Source of the DNA: Campylobacterales bacterium
GTDB taxonomy: Bacteria > Campylobacterota > Campylobacteria > Campylobacterales > QNZT01
Direction: 5' to 3'
Length of the DNA: 14,637 bases
NCBI GenBank assembly: GCA_027056215.1
Contig: JALULO010000046.1
Location: 1-14,637, forward strand
Shown: positions 1 to 6,860 of the stretch, in pieces
Position numbering within the stretch: the first letter of the stretch is position 1
Layout: the number at the start of each line of letters is the position of its first letter
Notes under the pieces: generated by a model
The model's database searches: none
Told to the model about the DNA's origin: nothing
The model's input: the letters and a program-made list of their open reading frames with translations, nothing else
Program-made: the position numbers and the translations under genes

Positions 1-1
1 G

Positions 2-1120
2 ATATATACATTAATTATTTCATTTATACTTTTAACACCTTTATCTTTATATATAAATCATGAAATGAAACTTCAGGAAATGAAAACAGAAGCAGCACTA
101 AAGTCTATTCAGTCAATTATTATTAACGCCATGGATAATTTTGGTAATCATCCAGATGAAACTTTTGAATTTCCAAAATTTTCATCTTTTGCATCTGCTC
201 TGTATAAAAAAGACTTTACTCCTATCTATACAGAAATTAAAGAGGTGCTACCTTCATATGTCCCAGGATATAATAGTGAGGATTCAACTAGATACCTTAT
301 TACAAAACTTCCAAAAGAAAAATATTTTTTTGCAAGCTACTTGGTGACAAGAACTAAAATATCTTTTGCTTCTGTTTTTTTTGAAGCCAGTTTTATTGCC
401 TTTGGTATTATTGCTCTCATCTTACTACTCTCTTTCTATTTTTTAAATAGTTTTTCAAGACCTTTTAAGAGGGTGAATGAAAAACTTGATGATTTTATAA
501 AAGAATCTATGCATGAGATAAATACTCCTTTGAGTATTATTAGTGTAAATGTAGACTTGTTTGATTCTATCTATGGGACAAATAAGTATTTAAACCGTGT
601 AAAATCAGCAACAAGATCTCTTGCGACTATTTATAATGATATGGACTATCTTATAAAACAAAACAGAGTTGAATATATCGATGAATCTATAAATTTAAAA
701 CAGTTTTTGCAAGAGAGAATGGAATATTTTGAAATGATTTGTCAATTAAAAAATATACATTTATCTTTTATCTGTAGTGTTGATGAACCTCTATTATTAT
801 TTAATACCACAAAACTGCAAAGAATAGTAGACAACACTTTATCCAATGCTATAAAGTTTTCATCTGCAAACAGTAAGATAGAGATAAAACTCTTTACAGA
901 CAGAGATAATAATATGGGATTAAGTATTCAAGATTATGGTAAAGGTATTGAAAAACCTCATAAAATTTTAGATAGATACTATAGAGAAAATGCACATAAA
1001 AATGGTTTTGGTATTGGTATGAGTATTGTAAAATCAATTATAGATGAAGCAGATATAACATTAGATATTCAGTCGAAACTGGGAGAAGGTAGTATATTTA
1101 CGTATATATTTAAAGTATAG
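2..1120 (+). CDS. sensor histidine kinase, 5'-truncated by window edge
   Basis: C-terminal part of a membrane sensor histidine kinase. The frame is open from base 2 and already encodes a hydrophobic helix (TLIISFILLTPLSLYI) before the first ATG at 65, so the real start lies upstream and this helix is probably TM1. Counting from the Met at 65, an extracytoplasmic segment of about 100 residues follows. TM2 is at about 108-130 (IAFGIIALILLLSFYFL). The H-box is MHEINTPLS, with phospho-acceptor His150. The ATPase domain has an N-box DNTLSNAIKFS (Asn261), a G1 box DYGKGIE (290-296), a G2 box GFGIGMSIV (about 314-322) and a terminal GEGSIFTYIF strand. It should autophosphorylate and pass phosphate to a response regulator; none is visible here, so the partner is probably upstream. 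GC is only about 25% in sampled lines, well below mqo. The signal sensed cannot be told. Confidence 0.93.
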   Translation: MYTLIISFILLTPLSLYINHEMKLQEMKTEAALKSIQSIIINAMDNFGNHPDETFEFPKFSSFASALYKKDFTPIYTEIKEVLPSYVPGYNSEDSTRYLITKLPKEKYFFASYLVTRTKISFASVFFEASFIAFGIIALILLLSFYFLNSFSRPFKRVNEKLDDFIKESMHEINTPLSIISVNVDLFDSIYGTNKYLNRVKSATRSLATIYNDMDYLIKQNRVEYIDESINLKQFLQERMEYFEMICQLKNIHLSFICSVDEPLLLFNTTKLQRIVDNTLSNAIKFSSANSKIEIKLFTDRDNNMGLSIQDYGKGIEKPHKILDRYYRENAHKNGFGIGMSIVKSIIDEADITLDIQSKLGEGSIFTYIFKV

Positions 1121-1300
1121 GGGGCTTATAAATAAATTTTTGTGTCAGTCATATGTGCAACATAAAGTCACCTCTAATACCTCTTTTTGCTTTTTTGTAG
1201 GCTTTTCCGGAGGTTATGATTTTTTATTTCTTATTGTATTTTGTGGATGCTACACACAAGATACACGCTAATGCATTATAATACTCATCAAGGAAGCGCG
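1121..1300. other. intergenic region between kinase and mqo
   Basis: About 180 bases without a gene. A weak inverted repeat, ACCTC near 1179-1183 and GAGGT at 1210-1214, is followed by ATGATTTTTTATTT. It could be a poor terminator for the kinase gene, but the stem is only 5 bp with a loop of about 26 nt. A TATAAT sits just before the mqo ribosome binding site. Confidence 0.4.
1277..1282 (+). promoter_or_regulatory. possible -10 box for mqo
   Basis: A perfect TATAAT with no recognisable -35, which is common for housekeeping promoters in Campylobacterota. A start about 7 nt downstream would give a leader of only about 12 nt that still contains the AAGGA ribosome binding site (1290-1294). That short leader makes the call uncertain. 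Confidence 0.35.
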
Positions 1301-2662
1301 ATGAAAAACAATCCTTTTTATACGCAAGTTAGTATTATCGGAGCCGGAGTATCTGGCTCGGCGCTTCTTTTTATATTGGCTCGATATACCGATGTAGCAT
1401 CTGTTGCTCTTTTTGAGAAATGTAATGAACCTGCTACTCTGAACTCTTCTGCAAAAGCAAATTCGCAGACGTTGCATCTAGGTGATATCGAAACCAACTA
1501 TGACCTCCAAAAAGCCACTCATGTGAAGTCCTCCTCTTCCATGGTGGCTAATTTTATTACCCATTTTGATTTTGAAGAAGAGATTGGCTACAGACGTAAC
1601 AAGATGATACTCGCTGTTGGTGATCAAGAGATTCGTCGTCTTAAAGAGCGATATCATACGTTTAAAGAACTTTTTCCTTCTATGCGTCTTTGGGATGAAA
1701 AGATGTTAGCTGAAAAAGAGCCTTCATTGTTAAAAGAACGTACACAAAAAGTGATGGCTATTGGGGTGGAAGATCAGATCACAACGGTGGACTTTCACAA
1801 GTTGAGTCAAACTTTTATAACACTTGCACAGGAAGAAAAATCCACGCAATCGACATTACATTTTGAAAATGGCATAGAATCGATTTCAAAAAAAGGGGAT
1901 AAATATCTCCTTCGAACTTTGCAAGGCGAACATTTGAGTGATATAGTCATCGTCAATGCAGGTGCACATTCGCTTGTATTTGCCCATCAGATGGGATATG
2001 GAGAAGCATATGCGATGCTTCCCATTGGTGGTGGATTTTACTTTGCAGATGATGTGCTTTTAAAGAGTAAAGTGTATACGATGCAACATCCAAAACTCCC
2101 TTTTGCTGCTGTACATGCAGATCCAGATCTTACCAATGGATGGAAAACACGTTTTGGACCAACTGCTTTTGCCACACCAAAACTGGAAAACAGACACCAT
2201 CTTGAGATACTGAATCTTTTTGATGTTTTGAGTTTGGACAAAAGTGTCCTTGAAGTCTATTATGATCTTATGAAAGATGAGGATATACGTAACTATATCT
2301 TACAAAATTTTGTGTATCAACTGCCTGGTGTCGGTAATAACTTTTTTATCAGTGAAGTCCAGAAGATCATACCCTCTTTGCAGAGTGAACAGATTCATTA
2401 TGCAGATGGATATGGTGGTATTCGTCCCCAGATTATCGACAAGATAAACAAAAGATTACTGTTGGGTGAAGCAAAGATAGATACAGGGGATGGTATCGTG
2501 TTTAACATGACTCCATCCCCTGGGGCTTCAAGTTGTCTTGGAAATGCCTATGAAGATGCACAGAGAATTTGTAAATTTTTGGATTTGGAGATGGATAGAC
2601 GACTTTTGATAGAGGAGTTATGTGAACAATCATGTATCGTTACAAGAGAAACTTTAAAATAA
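1301..2662 (+). CDS. mqo: malate:quinone oxidoreductase, FAD-dependent
   Basis: Oxidises malate to oxaloacetate and passes electrons to the membrane quinone pool; a peripheral membrane TCA-cycle enzyme. The N-terminus has a Rossmann FAD-binding motif SIIGAGVSGSALLF (GxGxxG at 14-19) followed by an acidic strand end, LFEK. The C-terminus has NMTPSPGASSCLGNAYEDA, typical of the Mqo family. The start at 1301 gives 453 aa, close to the roughly 450 aa of the Helicobacter/Campylobacter form. It is chosen because AAGGA lies at 1290-1294, 6 nt before this ATG. An ATG at 1241 would add 20 residues (starting MWMLHTRYT) that lack a ribosome binding site and look non-coding. The next gene begins 19 nt after the stop. 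Other FAD oxidoreductases of this fold are possible but less likely. Confidence 0.85.
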   Translation: MKNNPFYTQVSIIGAGVSGSALLFILARYTDVASVALFEKCNEPATLNSSAKANSQTLHLGDIETNYDLQKATHVKSSSSMVANFITHFDFEEEIGYRRNKMILAVGDQEIRRLKERYHTFKELFPSMRLWDEKMLAEKEPSLLKERTQKVMAIGVEDQITTVDFHKLSQTFITLAQEEKSTQSTLHFENGIESISKKGDKYLLRTLQGEHLSDIVIVNAGAHSLVFAHQMGYGEAYAMLPIGGGFYFADDVLLKSKVYTMQHPKLPFAAVHADPDLTNGWKTRFGPTAFATPKLENRHHLEILNLFDVLSLDKSVLEVYYDLMKDEDIRNYILQNFVYQLPGVGNNFFISEVQKIIPSLQSEQIHYADGYGGIRPQIIDKINKRLLLGEAKIDTGDGIVFNMTPSPGASSCLGNAYEDAQRICKFLDLEMDRRLLIEELCEQSCIVTRETLK

Positions 2663-2681
2663 ATTATACTAATATACCATC

Positions 2682-3176
2682 ATGAGAGATGCAAAAGTAA
2701 AAAAAGTTTTGATTGTACTATTTGTTATAACCTTACTTTTGGTTATTTATATCTTGAAAAGTCACAAACCTCTACATCATTGCCATGGTGATGATCTTCC
2801 GTGTTACTATAAAACAGCGCAAAAATATATCGATAAACATGACTACACAAATGCGGCACGTGTCTATGAAGCGGGATGTGATCAAGGTATCCCTGAGAGA
2901 CAGATATGCCGATTGCAAGATAGACTTGAAGAGTTAGTTGATAAACAACGTTCTTGTTATGCTGGTTATAGTGAAGAGTGCAGGGCAGCTGCTTTGACGT
3001 TTTTGTATTGGCAGCGAGATGTCGGATATGATATTGTGCATGAGCATCAAGCTGAGATAAGTGCTTTACTACTTCGAGGTTGTAAAGATGGAGATTCTGA
3101 GTCGTGTGTAATGCGAAAATCAGGACTTTTACTCTATGAAAATCGTCTTGATACCTATCAGCATTCAAGATATTAG
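2682..3176 (+). CDS. membrane-anchored Cys-pair Sel1/Hcp-like protein
   Basis: A 164-aa protein with a short basic N-terminus and one membrane helix (about 8-25, VLIVLFVITLLLVIYIL). The rest is probably periplasmic. It has eight cysteines in four pairs: 34/41, 66/76, 92/100 and 134/142. The last two pairs have the C-x7-C spacing of the Sel1-like repeats in Helicobacter cysteine-rich (Hcp) proteins, where each pair forms a disulfide across a helical hairpin. The helical segments YTNAARVYEAGC and EISALLLRGC fit this. The repeats are degenerate, so the family is inferred from the Cys spacing. It lies 19 nt after mqo and 5 nt before mutY, so the three are probably co-transcribed. No good Shine-Dalgarno precedes the start. 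Function unknown; a role as an envelope scaffold would be a guess. Confidence 0.7.
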   Translation: MRDAKVKKVLIVLFVITLLLVIYILKSHKPLHHCHGDDLPCYYKTAQKYIDKHDYTNAARVYEAGCDQGIPERQICRLQDRLEELVDKQRSCYAGYSEECRAAALTFLYWQRDVGYDIVHEHQAEISALLLRGCKDGDSESCVMRKSGLLLYENRLDTYQHSRY

Positions 3177-3181
3177 CGTGT

Positions 3182-4126
3182 ATGCAAGATATCCATCAAA
3201 AACTACACAAATGGTATAGTATAAACGGTCGTAAAGAGCTTCCATGGCGAAATAGTGAAGATCCTTATCACATCTACCTGAGTGAAATCATGTTACAACA
3301 GACACAAGTCAAAACAGTGTTGGAGCGATACTATTTTCCTTTTTTGAAAAAATTTCCTACTTTAAAATCTTTGGCAAATGCTTCACTCGATGAGGTTTTA
3401 AAATCATGGGAAGGGTTGGGTTACTATACCCGCGCGAAAAATCTACATAAATGTGCACAACTCACAGCACCAAAACTACCTAAAAGTTATGAAAGTTTAC
3501 TTGCCCTGCCGGGTATCGGTAAAAATACCGCTTCGGCGATCTGTGCATTTGCCTATAAACAAAAACGAGCGGTGATGGAGGCAAATGTACGGCGTATTTT
3601 ATGTCGGATACATGCCCTAGATGATCCCTCTTCTGATCTTTTGATAGAATATGCAGAGGCATTGTTGGATGAAGAAAATCCTTATGATTATAACCAAGCG
3701 ATGATGGATATAGGTTCGATGGTTTGTACCGTGAAAAATCCACAGTGTGAGATATGCCCATTTCTATCAATGTGTCAGGCACATGAACTTGCTTGTTATG
3801 ATTTTCCACTTAAAAAGAAAAAAAGTATACCTCTCAAACATGAAAACATTGTGGTAGAGTTATGTGAGGGACGAGTAAAACTCATACAAAGAGAAGGGCG
3901 TTTTTTGCACGGACTTTGGGGATTTTCTGCGTCTGAAAATCCAAGAGGTACTAAGATCGGTGAAGTGCGCCATCAATATACGCACTTTAAACTGGAAGTA
4001 AGTGTTTATCTAAAGAGTGTTTCAGCACACAAAGAGGGTGAAGCATTTTCAAAAGATGAGATTGAGACGCTTGCACTCTCTACTGTTGATAAAAAGATAC
4101 TAAAGCTTCTTACCAGCCATCTGTGA
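3182..4126 (+). CDS. mutY: A/G-specific adenine DNA glycosylase MutY
   Basis: Removes adenine mispaired with 8-oxoguanine in base excision repair. The 314 aa begin like the family (LHKWYSINGRKELPWR). The catalytic Glu is at 35 in SEIMLQQTQV. The helix-hairpin-helix is LPGIGKNTA (109-117), and the 4Fe-4S cluster is C182-x6-C189-x2-C192-x5-C198. The C-terminal NUDIX-like 8-oxoG recognition domain is recognisable from GLWGF and RHQYTHFKL, and is somewhat shorter than in E. coli (about 350 aa in total). At the place of the second catalytic acid, Asp138 of E. coli MutY (motif LDGNV), this protein has Glu133 (VMEANV). It starts 5 nt after the upstream stop. Its last 17 bases overlap the 3' end of the convergent gene. 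Confidence 0.95.
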   Translation: MQDIHQKLHKWYSINGRKELPWRNSEDPYHIYLSEIMLQQTQVKTVLERYYFPFLKKFPTLKSLANASLDEVLKSWEGLGYYTRAKNLHKCAQLTAPKLPKSYESLLALPGIGKNTASAICAFAYKQKRAVMEANVRRILCRIHALDDPSSDLLIEYAEALLDEENPYDYNQAMMDIGSMVCTVKNPQCEICPFLSMCQAHELACYDFPLKKKKSIPLKHENIVVELCEGRVKLIQREGRFLHGLWGFSASENPRGTKIGEVRHQYTHFKLEVSVYLKSVSAHKEGEAFSKDEIETLALSTVDKKILKLLTSHL

Positions 4127-4892
4127 TTTTTGTGATTTGATAACCTTCTTTCCACCGGCGTTTAATAAGGGGCTCAAGATACTTCCATTTATTTGATAAA
4201 TCGTAACTTTGTGATGTATAATCAGTCGTTTTTGAAAAAGTACCAACCCATTGATCAAATCCAAAATGCAAATCCGTTAGATAGTAGCCTTCTTTCCACC
4301 TTTGCTGGATAACATATTGGAAAGATTTCCAAGTTCTGGTTGAATCAAGTGTTTGGGGTGTTTTGTCATCTTTTGCTAAAAATGCAAGCCATTGACCTTC
4401 ATAGTAACGAATAAAAAGGATTTTATATCCTTTTGCCCATGCTTTGTGGACTTTTTTTCGTAAATCTTTATAATAATCTGCATTGATATACGTAGAGTTT
4501 TTGATATGTTTGCCTTTTACAAAAATACCAACGTAGATACCCTCCCCATGTTCAAGATCTATAAGTGAAAAGCCCTCGTGAAACTTTTTGATCATAGCTT
4601 CACGAAAATCAGCCCAGATACGTCTGGTGACATATGATTGTGTTTTAAATCCGCTGTGCTTGGCAAAAAGTGCAATCCACTTTGTATATCCCTGTGCAAT
4701 ATCAATCAGATCGTATCCCTTTTCCCATCGATAGTCTATTTCTTTTGCAATGGCATTCCATCTATCTGCTACCACATATCCTTGATTTGTATAAGATGTA
4801 CCTTTAGAATAGGTTAGAACCCATTTATGTCCCGCCTGAAGTAGTAATGGAGTAAGAAGCAGAAGAAAGAGAAATTTTTTATATGCGTGCAT
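4110..4892 (-). CDS. exported protein of five 48-residue repeats (DUF7477-like)
   Basis: A 260-aa protein with a signal peptide (KKFLFLLLLTPLLLQA, likely cleaved after Ala20). From about residue 22 it is five repeats of 48, 48, 48, 47 and 48 residues, and nothing else. The consensus is roughly xxWvgxFsKxxxyxxQsY, then W, then xRWkeGYxLtdixxG. Examples are HKWVLTYSKGTSYTNQGY (repeat 1), GQWLAFLAKDD (repeat 4) and DQWVGTFSKTTDYTSQSY (repeat 5). Repeat 3 is the most divergent. The pattern resembles the DUF7477 repeat in some plant casein-kinase-like and bacterial proteins; that match is from memory. Tandem Trp/Gly units suggest a beta-propeller or solenoid in the periplasm. GAGGA (4900-4904), right after the yceI-like stop, is its ribosome binding site, so the two are probably co-transcribed. 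The 3' end overlaps mutY by 17 nt. Function unknown. Confidence 0.8.
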   Translation of the reverse strand: MHAYKKFLFLLLLTPLLLQAGHKWVLTYSKGTSYTNQGYVVADRWNAIAKEIDYRWEKGYDLIDIAQGYTKWIALFAKHSGFKTQSYVTRRIWADFREAMIKKFHEGFSLIDLEHGEGIYVGIFVKGKHIKNSTYINADYYKDLRKKVHKAWAKGYKILFIRYYEGQWLAFLAKDDKTPQTLDSTRTWKSFQYVIQQRWKEGYYLTDLHFGFDQWVGTFSKTTDYTSQSYDLSNKWKYLEPLIKRRWKEGYQITKITDGW

Positions 4893-4904
4893 ATCTAAAT
4901 CCTC

Positions 4905-5525
4905 TTATTTGACTGGTTCACAGACAGCTTTAATATGTGTGCTAAATCCTATAGAAACATCGTTCCACGTTTTTCCCTGATGCTTTGCAAAACAGGCTTT
5001 TGTGATGGATTGAAGAGCTTTTGAAGCACTAAAATCAAAAAGATCTATCGTCCCATCTGCTTTGAGTGTCCCTTGATCGAAGATGTAATTCATAGGAATT
5101 TTTTTAGTGATCTTGTTCATGGTGATTTCGGCGATAAGCGTACCTGTTTTGGGTTTACCAGTCTCTTTGCTTTTTGCGTGGATATCAACTATCTTGGCAG
5201 TGAGGGTATCTCCTGTCATTTGTTCAAAAAAGAAAGAGACAAGTTTCGCATCACGACCTTTGTTTTTAGAGTTGACACTTTTTGTATCTATACTGACCGT
5301 AGAGCCGACAAGGATTTGTCGAAAATTGTGACCTTCTTTGGAAGCAGGGTGATAGATAACTTTGTCAAAAACACCGCCAACACCTATCTTTGCCGGTGTT
5401 TTATAGGCTTTCCAGTTGATTGAAACTGCGCCTTCCTGAGATAGCGTACAGTTCATCTTCGGCGTTGGTTGTGTTGCAAATGCTAAAACAGATGCTGTTA
5501 CTAGAGATAAAAAAATTTTATACAT
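4905..5525 (-). CDS. YceI-like periplasmic lipid-binding protein
   Basis: A 206-aa protein with a signal peptide (FLSLVTASVLAFA, cleavage near Ala17). The mature part matches the YceI beta-barrel pattern: an early W-K-A-Y and K-I-G-V-G-G-V-F-D segment, then VSIDTKSVNSKNKGRDAKL, which parallels the 'D..S.dT.n..RD.hL' signature, and FFFEQMTGDTLTAKI. YceI proteins bind long isoprenoid or other amphiphilic chains in the periplasm; the ligand here is unknown. The start is supported by AAGGA at 5532-5536, 6 nt upstream. The repeat protein follows 12 nt downstream, and a DUF4412-like secreted protein precedes it by 75 nt, giving three exported proteins in a row. Confidence 0.8.
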   Translation of the reverse strand: MYKIFLSLVTASVLAFATQPTPKMNCTLSQEGAVSINWKAYKTPAKIGVGGVFDKVIYHPASKEGHNFRQILVGSTVSIDTKSVNSKNKGRDAKLVSFFFEQMTGDTLTAKIVDIHAKSKETGKPKTGTLIAEITMNKITKKIPMNYIFDQGTLKADGTIDLFDFSASKALQSITKACFAKHQGKTWNDVSIGFSTHIKAVCEPVK

Positions 5526-5550
5526 TGATAGTCCTTATATATTTGTTTTT

Positions 5551-5556
5551 ATTATA
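5551..5556 (-). promoter_or_regulatory. possible -10 box for the yceI-like gene
   Basis: The minus strand reads TATAAT here, about 25 nt before the ATG with the AAGGA site in between. This is a sensible leader length. No -35 consensus is seen, but the upstream sequence is AT-rich. Confidence 0.4.
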
Positions 5557-5600
5557 CAAGGAGTATATCTGTTTATTCCTAAAGAGGAGATAAAGTTATG

Positions 5601-6371
5601 CTACTTCCCACCAAACATACTGCCAAGATTTTTAAGCATATTTTGCATCTGTTCCATTTGCTGTGGTGATGGTTGCTGTCCTTGTGGATGTTGCTGTCCT
5701 TGTGGATGTTTACTTTGATGTTGTGCTTGTTGTATCTTTTGTTGAATCATCTCATCTGTGGTTTGTATCGGATAATTTGGAAGTGCAAAATGCTTGTTTG
5801 AAACAGGGACATTAAATTTTGCAGAAGTTGCGATATCTAGGTGTTTAAATCCCATAATATTTGCTTGTGTTTTGAGTGGAACACCTTTGTATATCCAGGT
5901 TTTACTTCCCATGATTTCCCAGATTTCACATGGATAACCCAGTACTTTACCTGTTCCAACTTTTTTGCCACCCATCTGTTTCATCATGTCTTTACCCATA
6001 GCACTCATGTTTTTACCGTTTTTATCCATTTGTTTGAGCATACTTATGTCTTGTTTTATGATGACTTTTTCTTTTTCATTTACAGAGTAGACTGTGCCAT
6101 GATCTATCTTTTGTAGGGTGTGTTGTTGGGTGATTTTTCCCATAGAAGTTTCTTTTTCATCTTCTTGGCGTACTTCTACATTGCCCCAGTCTTTAAAGTA
6201 AAGTTTATGCGTTCCTGTCGTTTTGGTTGAAAATCCAAGGATACTACCATCACCTTCAACTTTATACGTAACGACACCTGCCTTTACTTCATATCGCTTC
6301 GCACCAGCTTGCAGACTTGCACTAAAGCTAAAAAGAACTACCAGCCCAATCCATACATTTACTTTTTTCAT
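5601..6371 (-). CDS. secreted DUF4412-like protein with Gln/Pro/Met-rich tail
   Basis: 256 aa from the preferred start. A signal peptide (VWIGLVVLFSFSASLQA, cleavage near Ala22) leads into a beta-rich domain with YEVKAGVVTYKVEG and later LGYPCEIWEIMGSKTWIYKG VPLK. A motif of this kind, where a modification or conjugation is followed by 'W.ykG.pLk', recalls DUF4412 proteins; this is a tentative match. The middle is Met/Lys-rich (about 110-135). The tail from about 205 is rich in Gln, Pro and Met and carries a duplicated HPQGQQ. The start is placed at 6371, not the ATG at 6410, because AAGGA (6378-6382) lies 6 nt upstream and the signal peptide then begins at once. Probably periplasmic or surface-bound. 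Function unknown. Confidence 0.72.
   Translation of the reverse strand: MKKVNVWIGLVVLFSFSASLQAGAKRYEVKAGVVTYKVEGDGSILGFSTKTTGTHKLYFKDWGNVEVRQEDEKETSMGKITQQHTLQKIDHGTVYSVNEKEKVIIKQDISMLKQMDKNGKNMSAMGKDMMKQMGGKKVGTGKVLGYPCEIWEIMGSKTWIYKGVPLKTQANIMGFKHLDIATSAKFNVPVSNKHFALPNYPIQTTDEMIQQKIQQAQHQSKHPQGQQHPQGQQPSPQQMEQMQNMLKNLGSMFGGK
5672..5707. repeat. two exact copies of an 18-bp tandem repeat
   Basis: The unit gttgctgtccttgtggat occurs twice head to tail (5672-5689 and 5690-5707). It lies in frame in the Gln/Pro-rich tail of the exported protein and encodes the duplicated HPQGQQ. Copy number could vary by slippage without a frameshift. Confidence 0.9.
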
Positions 6372-6471
6372 GACATTTCCTTTATATTGTATAAGTTCAT
6401 GATAAGGCAATATGATTTAAAATAAATTTAATAATAGTGGAACTTTATTGTTTTATAAGAAAGTGTGTAAA

Positions 6472-6492
6472 TCAAGGGAATTAATCCCTTGA
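6472..6492. promoter_or_regulatory. perfect 8-bp inverted repeat between divergent genes
   Basis: The arms TCAAGGGA (6472-6479) and TCCCTTGA (6485-6492) flank a 5-base loop. It sits in the 186-bp region between the divergent starts at 6371 and 6558. No T-run follows on either strand, so it is more likely an operator or RNA hairpin than a terminator. The binding protein is unknown. Confidence 0.45.
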
Positions 6493-6557
6493 AAGCAATA
6501 TTTTAGCATATATGAACTATATTTATTTAAATTGAATTAAAGGGCACTTTTAACGTT

Positions 6558-6860
6558 ATGAAATTTTTGGAAAAACTACACAAGATCAAAGAACATCCTG
6601 CAACAAAGCAGAGTTTACAACAGCTTAAACCAAACAAAACTTTTTGGGGGATTTTGGGGGTGGCGGTTTTTTTTATCGTACCTGAAATCGTGGCTTTTAT
6701 CTGGGGTGATCAGATCACTGCATATGCACAACATCAACTCTCCATGCCTTTGACTTTGGATAAAGAGTATCAGTATAAACTGTTAGAGATGATGTTTGGT
6801 GAGGGCAGTTGGTTTAATCTTCTCTTTGGGATAGGATTACTGGTATGGGCTTTTTTTTAA
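6558..6860 (+). CDS. small membrane protein, two helices
   Basis: A 100-aa protein not assigned to a family. It has a basic amphipathic N-terminus (about 1-27), a first membrane helix at about 29-49 (FWGILGVAVFFIVPEIVAFIW), a 35-residue loop with QLSMPLTLDKEYQYKLLEMMFGEG, and a second hydrophobic segment at 85-100 (FNLLFGIGLLVWAFF) that runs right to the stop. Ending inside a helix is unusual, and the stop lies in a run of eight T's (6851-6858), so a slipped base could have shortened it. The nearest Shine-Dalgarno-like sequence (AAAGGG, 6539-6543) is about 14 nt upstream, farther than ideal. It converges with the HPt gene and overlaps it by 4 nt. Confidence 0.65.
   Translation: MKFLEKLHKIKEHPATKQSLQQLKPNKTFWGILGVAVFFIVPEIVAFIWGDQITAYAQHQLSMPLTLDKEYQYKLLEMMFGEGSWFNLLFGIGLLVWAFF

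Noticed and set aside
2743..3168. A 141-codon minus-strand frame opposite the Cys-pair protein gene
   Set aside because: The plus-strand gene has a membrane helix, paired cysteines and operon spacing. The antisense product shows no coherent motif and no ribosome binding site.
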